The notes beneath the pieces are model-generated. The model ran no database searches, was not told the DNA's origin, and saw only the letters and a list, made by a program, of their open reading frames with translations. The translations under genes were made by a program, and so were the position numbers. A stretch of 64,000 nt of DNA from Fasciolopsis buskii (Eukaryota; Platyhelminthes; Trematoda; Plagiorchiida; Fasciolidae). Of this stretch, positions 59,999 through 64,000 are shown in pieces. The stretch spans positions 128,968 through 192,967 of the forward strand of contig LUCM01000663.1 of assembly GCA_008360955.1 (NCBI GenBank), given 5' to 3'. Position 1 is the first letter of the stretch. Every line of letters starts with the position of its first letter.

Positions 59999-60449
59999 CT
60001 AGTAGCTCTTGTTAGGCATAGTAATCCCACTTGTTGATTTTGGTTCCCCTAAACTATTGGTGCCCACTAAGCTCAATAATTTCGAAAGCTGAGAGTCTTC
60101 CAATAGGTAGATGAAAATAAAGCATCCACATCTAAGTCGATTCATGTGGAAATCAAAGCAAAATTCTAGATGGAATGTCGATTGGTCGGAGAAGTTCCAT
60201 GTATCAGGGTCACAGAGTTGTCTACAATCCTTGCCAGCAAGGGGTGATGAACTAGGAGTCGACTGTGATCCTTGTCTCTTAGTTACTCTGTGGTCAACAA
60301 AATGTGGATGCATAGCATGACGTATCACTGAATAGATCTTTGATAGGGCTTTGTGGATACGATGACTGAAGTTGGAAAAGAGAAGCCTCTTCTTGGAAAA
60401 AAGAACTTCAGAATCGTTCACATAGTGAACATCAAGTTGCACATTTCTT
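59999..60449 (-). CDS. candidate exon with the longest open frame in the window
   Basis: Open for about 149 codons after an acceptor (gtaatttcacaacag, AG at 60450-60451) to TAG (59999-60001). Near its start: VQLDVHYVNDSEVLFSKKRL and FSHRIHKALSKIYSVIRHAM; later SSSPLAGKDCRQL and LEDSQLSKLLSLVGTN. A phase-0 donor (CACAGA then GTAACT, about 60290) would link it to 59357 and shorten it to about 50 codons. I do not recognise the protein. A frame of this length is at the limit of chance for 64 kb. Confidence 0.35.
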
Positions 60450-60645
60450 CTGTTGTGAAATTACGTCATTCTGCAAACAAAACCATTATTTGTTCTGCTA
60501 CTTCCGATAAGAAGTGATCGGCAAATGAAGACATAGCTGACCGAACAAGAAGACGGGAGGTACATGTTCAACTTTATGATTCACTGGTCATCACTATAAG
60601 GTTGCAGTTCTTATAACAATAGTTAATAAAAAGTTTCAGTCTTAC

Positions 60646-60790
60646 TGCAAGCAAATAACAGCTCTGAGGTACTGGAATTGAAATGTTTGACGTAAGACAC
60701 TTGGTCATGCGCATGGATTGTTCGTCCACATAAACGGCTAAGAAGCTGAGTGTCGTAGTCTTCGCGCTCAATAGGAAAGTCAAAGACAAA
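60646..60790 (-). CDS. candidate exon, CUB-like by pattern
   Basis: A 145-nt segment with an acceptor at the exact place of an in-frame TAG (GCGTTAG) and a good donor (TTGCA then GTAAGA). It reads FVFDFPIEREDYDTQLLSRL, then CGRTIHAHDQVSYVKHFNSS, then TSELLFAC. L-L-x-R-L-C-G-x-x-I followed by a hydrophobic strand is reminiscent of the second half of CUB domains, but the upstream neighbours show no first half. Treat this as a weak hint. Another frame (LSLTFLLSAKTTTLSF) is also open. Phase to 60449 does not match without an extra exon. Confidence 0.33.
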
Positions 60791-60949
60791 CTAACGCTGC
60801 GAACTTTCTCACAGAATAAATTTCCCTAACATGTAACAATGGGCTTACTTGACAAATCATTCATTTTCTTCGGCAGCAGCATTGCTTTGGTTGAGAATAA
60901 CTTTGGTATAGGGGCTCTATCTGGTCAAAAGTTTACAGAGCAACTGGCA

Positions 60950-61287
60950 AGAATCACGAAGTTTTTCCTTAAAAGCCACTTGGCTTTTGTCTGTGTTTCG
61001 TATATCGATTAAGGGCAAGGTATAAGATAGCCTTTTGGCAACAACATCTGTAGCTTTTGGCATTTTAATAATTTCGACGCGTTTGTGAATATGACTGTTT
61101 GGAATAAGTTAGCTTAATCAATACTTCCGATGCAATGAATTTGCTTTTTGTTATAATCGCAAGTTACCTTGGACAACAGGTTAGAATCAGAGGGTTCCGC
61201 TACTTACCAGTGTCGGTAAGTACTTCCTGACCACTTCCAACGCATTTGATTGTTCTCGGTTTTTAGTGTTGATTCTCTCGGGGGCAA
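60950..61287 (-). CDS. two candidate upstream exons of the same model
   Basis: 61287-61208: acceptor cggcagttattatcag, perfect donor CACTG then GTAAGT. Open as LPPRESTLKTENNQ and onward, or in a second frame as APERINTKNREQSNALEVV. The next begins at 61094 after ttattccaaacag and stays open for about 50 codons: HIHKRVEIIKMPKATDVVAK, RLSYTLPLIDIRNTDKSQVA, FKEKLRDSCQLLCKLL. The first frame joins it in phase. Its 3' boundary is not fixed. Confidence 0.3.
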
Positions 61288-64000
61288 CTGATAATAACTG
61301 CCGCATACCGTGATCTCCTATTAATTAGTAAAAACTACAATTACTGCAACTAAGAATCATGTTTCCATCGTCATAGAGCGCTCCTCAAGGTAATGTGACT
61401 TGTCTCAATTAAAACGATATTCTCTTCGTTCATGAAAGTAGGATCACATTGGAAGGGAATACAAGAAATTGATGTGGAACCCAAATATGGATTCTCTGCA
61501 AAATAAATATCTCAGAGTAAAAGATAAGTTTATTGTTTATCAAATCATATACCAAAATCACATATTCTGCTGTTGACCTTAATGGCTTTACAAATTTGTA
61601 TTGTTTGTGACTCAGGCTTCTAAGTTTTTTATACTGCTATGGGTTTGGGGTGTTTTGCGTGGGATTCGGGCGAACGATCGCTTGTAGCTTTTTGATGGTT
61701 GGTATGAAAATAATTATCAATCGATCCGTGTATTTCTTAGGATATATTCTTATCTCTAGCTCGTAGCTGGCTCATTTTTTACCAGCACGCCCAGAAATGC
61801 TAGTTTTCCATCCTCCTATTATTCTCTGGTCAATTTGCTATTTTTGAATATGCTGTTAATTTTTGTTTGCGCCTATTCAGCATTTGGGATTTTGTCAGTG
61901 ACAGGGGTGTTAGTTACGTATCTAGCTCAAAGTTTCGATCGAATCTTTGGTAGCTCAGTGTTTTTTCCAGGGGCCATCATTACGACATTAGCTAGATATC
62001 CAGATCTGAGTAAACCCAATCTTATTTCTTTCACCTGATGATACATATCACGTTTAAAATTAAAGCAAATGTGTAGCAGCCTTTCCAGCAGTTCGCAATC
62101 TGTTTCTTTTTCCAGTGGTTTGTCTAGTAATGTTCTTGTCAGAGTTGTTTTTTGACAAATTCAATCAAATCAAACTAAATTTCGCCATGACATCAGATGA
62201 AATCATCACAATGTCTTTTTCTAGATTCAGGAATCGCCCAGCATTCTTATTTAGTAATCTGACTTGCGCATCAGCGACTTCAACTGTCTCAGTAGTTCTT
62301 AAGACAGACCGAATTTCGGAGTTCCAGACAGAGGGGCAATGGATATGTAATAAGTCTTTCGGAGAAAATACACTATTTCCGAACATCGTCTATAGGATCT
62401 TCTTTGAGGGGTTCGATTGATTTTGTGACATTTTCTCGGGCCGCATCTGTTCTGTCAGGCGCGATATCCGCTGAGTTTTGCTCCTGTTAACTATTCCAGA
62501 GAGCTTGCGTTTTAACCACTCAAAGCACTACTACCGCGGCTGTGGTTTGATGTTACATGTTGATTCTATTTGGGTACTACGATGTATACAATACAAATGC
62601 CACATCGTGTCGTTGAATCGAGTAATCTTTATTATATCAGCTGAGATATTGTCAACTGGAGCTTCATATTCTGATAGGGGAAATATTCTGGGGTCACATA
62701 ACGAAAGCCAAATATAGATCGGTTGGACTGCCGCAAAGAATCGTGCTTTCAAATGTTGTTGGCGACAACCAAAATCCATTGAAAGACAAGTGACTTGTGA
62801 AAGCAAGAGGAAAACTCCCACTGCAAGGTTTCGAGAGAAAAAGGTGTGCAAGATAAATCGTAAGATGAACCAGACATAAGAACCAGACATAAGAATAAGA
62901 GATTCAACCAAAGAACCCAATCAAACAAACGGGTCACTGCATCAAAAATGTGTTAGAATTAACTGGAAGACATATTCAACCTTTAGATTGGTAGACCGTC
63001 CAAATTATGGGGAAACTTGAGACAAAGCCAAAAAGGATATTAAAACGGGGGAGCAAGCGTCCTATACAAAGTCGACTGCATGGATTGTTGTGAGGGAGAT
63101 ATTAATCAAACACCCGAATACACGTTCATAAACTAATCACAAGTAGACAGGTTCCGGTTTACCTCCTACCGGCCCCTCAAGGAGCGCAAGGCAGGCTAAT
63201 TCGACCTGAATAATTGTTGGATTCTATATCTGGTGGTCAGGAGATCCGCAGGAGTTTTAGGAAGCCTGATACTCGTCAAATAATTACAACACAAGAAACA
63301 TATCCAACTAAAGCACTTGTGCGGTTGGATAAGGATCAAGAAGTTCAGCTAAGAGAGCTGGGTATCTAATCACATAGTGAATAATTTGTATTCTTACTGC
63401 AAATCAATCCAATGAAATGGACTGCCCAATATTCACAAAATGAAAACGAAAACAACTCACTTATTCTAAGGGTTCCGATGGCTCAAGCGAACTGTCCACT
63501 TTTCCGGGCGACACTCCGAGCTAGTAGTAGTCATCTGAAAAACACTAATGTGTAATTTTCAGCCCAAGACCAAAGCTAACCATAAACTTGAAAATATAGA
63601 GGAATACTAGCAACTGAAGGCATGCCGTGATGGTGAATCCTCGAACAGCGATGAAACACCTGCAATATAAACACGAAACTCAGTGATCAGGACCCAAAAT
63701 TTTGGTTTGGTTCCTTCATCCGTAAATGATGTGTCTCGGAATCAACAAAAAACTTTATCAGTTTAACAGCCACTGCATTCAAAGCACTACTTTCAGAATA
63801 AAACCTTTCGTTTTCAAGATTTTTCTCGAAGTGGCTGAATCCACTGTGGTTGATTCAGCCCCAAACAGTGGTGGGCTCATACCCGTTACCAACTGTTATT
63901 ACATATGGTTCGGGCATCTCTTCAAGTTAGCTTTTTTCCGTGGTAATGAGTGGCATGGACAACTCTGATAAACCTTCTTTCTTGACTGATGCAATTGCTG
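61288..64000. other. unassigned; possible further minus-strand exons
   Basis: At 62531-62832 (-) a segment after a superb acceptor (ccttttttctctcgaaaccttgcag) is open in two frames. A plus-strand hydrophobic frame (61835-62038) and 62115-62420 (+) are of unknown value. A tandem duplication of ACCAGACATAAGA occurs at about 62863-62889. A short perfect inverted repeat GCTGAATC ... GATTCAGC lies at 63834-63859. No terminal gene structure is seen at the right edge. Confidence 0.3.

Noticed and set aside
62531..62920. 129-codon minus-strand frame as a membrane protein
   Set aside because: The ORF crosses a very strong acceptor and a small tandem duplication; more than one frame is open after the acceptor, so no product can be chosen.

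Overview
The window looks like AT-rich nuclear DNA from an invertebrate animal, and a parasitic flatworm (trematode-like) genome fits best. No bacterial operons, rRNA, CRISPR array or intact tRNA gene is visible. The longest open frame is 147 codons. Instead there are short open stretches bounded by splice consensus, some joined by introns of only 31-78 nt, and many tRNA-derived SINE-like repeats. The flatworm assignment is an inference. No sequence search could be run.

The firmest calls rest on recognisable homology or repeated structure. (1) A decayed Ran GTPase pseudogene lies at about 51.65-51.99 kb on the minus strand. (2) A probable last exon of a nicotinic acetylcholine receptor subunit, holding the fourth membrane segment, lies at 2.71-2.94 kb on the plus strand. 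(3) Several tRNA-derived SINE families carry A and B boxes (3.4, 8.0, 10.2, 19.6, 26.2, 38.9, 56.3, 58.6 and 59.7 kb). (4) A terminal repeat resembling those of Penelope-like retroelements occurs twice, at 37.1-37.4 kb (inverted arms, flanked by an 11-bp direct repeat) and at 53.8 kb.

Beyond these I propose hypothetical exon chains, chosen because acceptor, donor and reading phase agree. On the minus strand they are at 9.69-10.09 kb (hydrophobic protein, 31-nt intron), 15.36-16.29 kb, 35.36-42.23 kb (leucine-rich-repeat-like exons ending in a C-terminal membrane segment), 45.16-46.55 kb, 49.08-49.51 kb (type II membrane protein start), and 58.98-61.29 kb. On the plus strand there is one at 54.39-56.04 kb. 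In AT-rich DNA of this size, open stretches of 30-60 codons with passable splice sites also arise by chance, so these carry low to moderate confidence and need transcript evidence.

Layout: 0-3 kb receptor tail; 3-9.6 kb repeats and unassigned DNA; 9.7-16.3 kb two minus-strand exon groups; 16.3-35.3 kb mostly gene-poor, with repeats and an imperfect palindrome at 27 kb; 35.3-42.3 kb LRR-like gene; 42.3-50 kb further minus-strand exon groups and a retroelement scrap; 50-56 kb Ran pseudogene, an intact 100-codon frame and a small plus-strand gene model; 56-64 kb SINEs and a minus-strand multi-exon model reaching towards the right edge.
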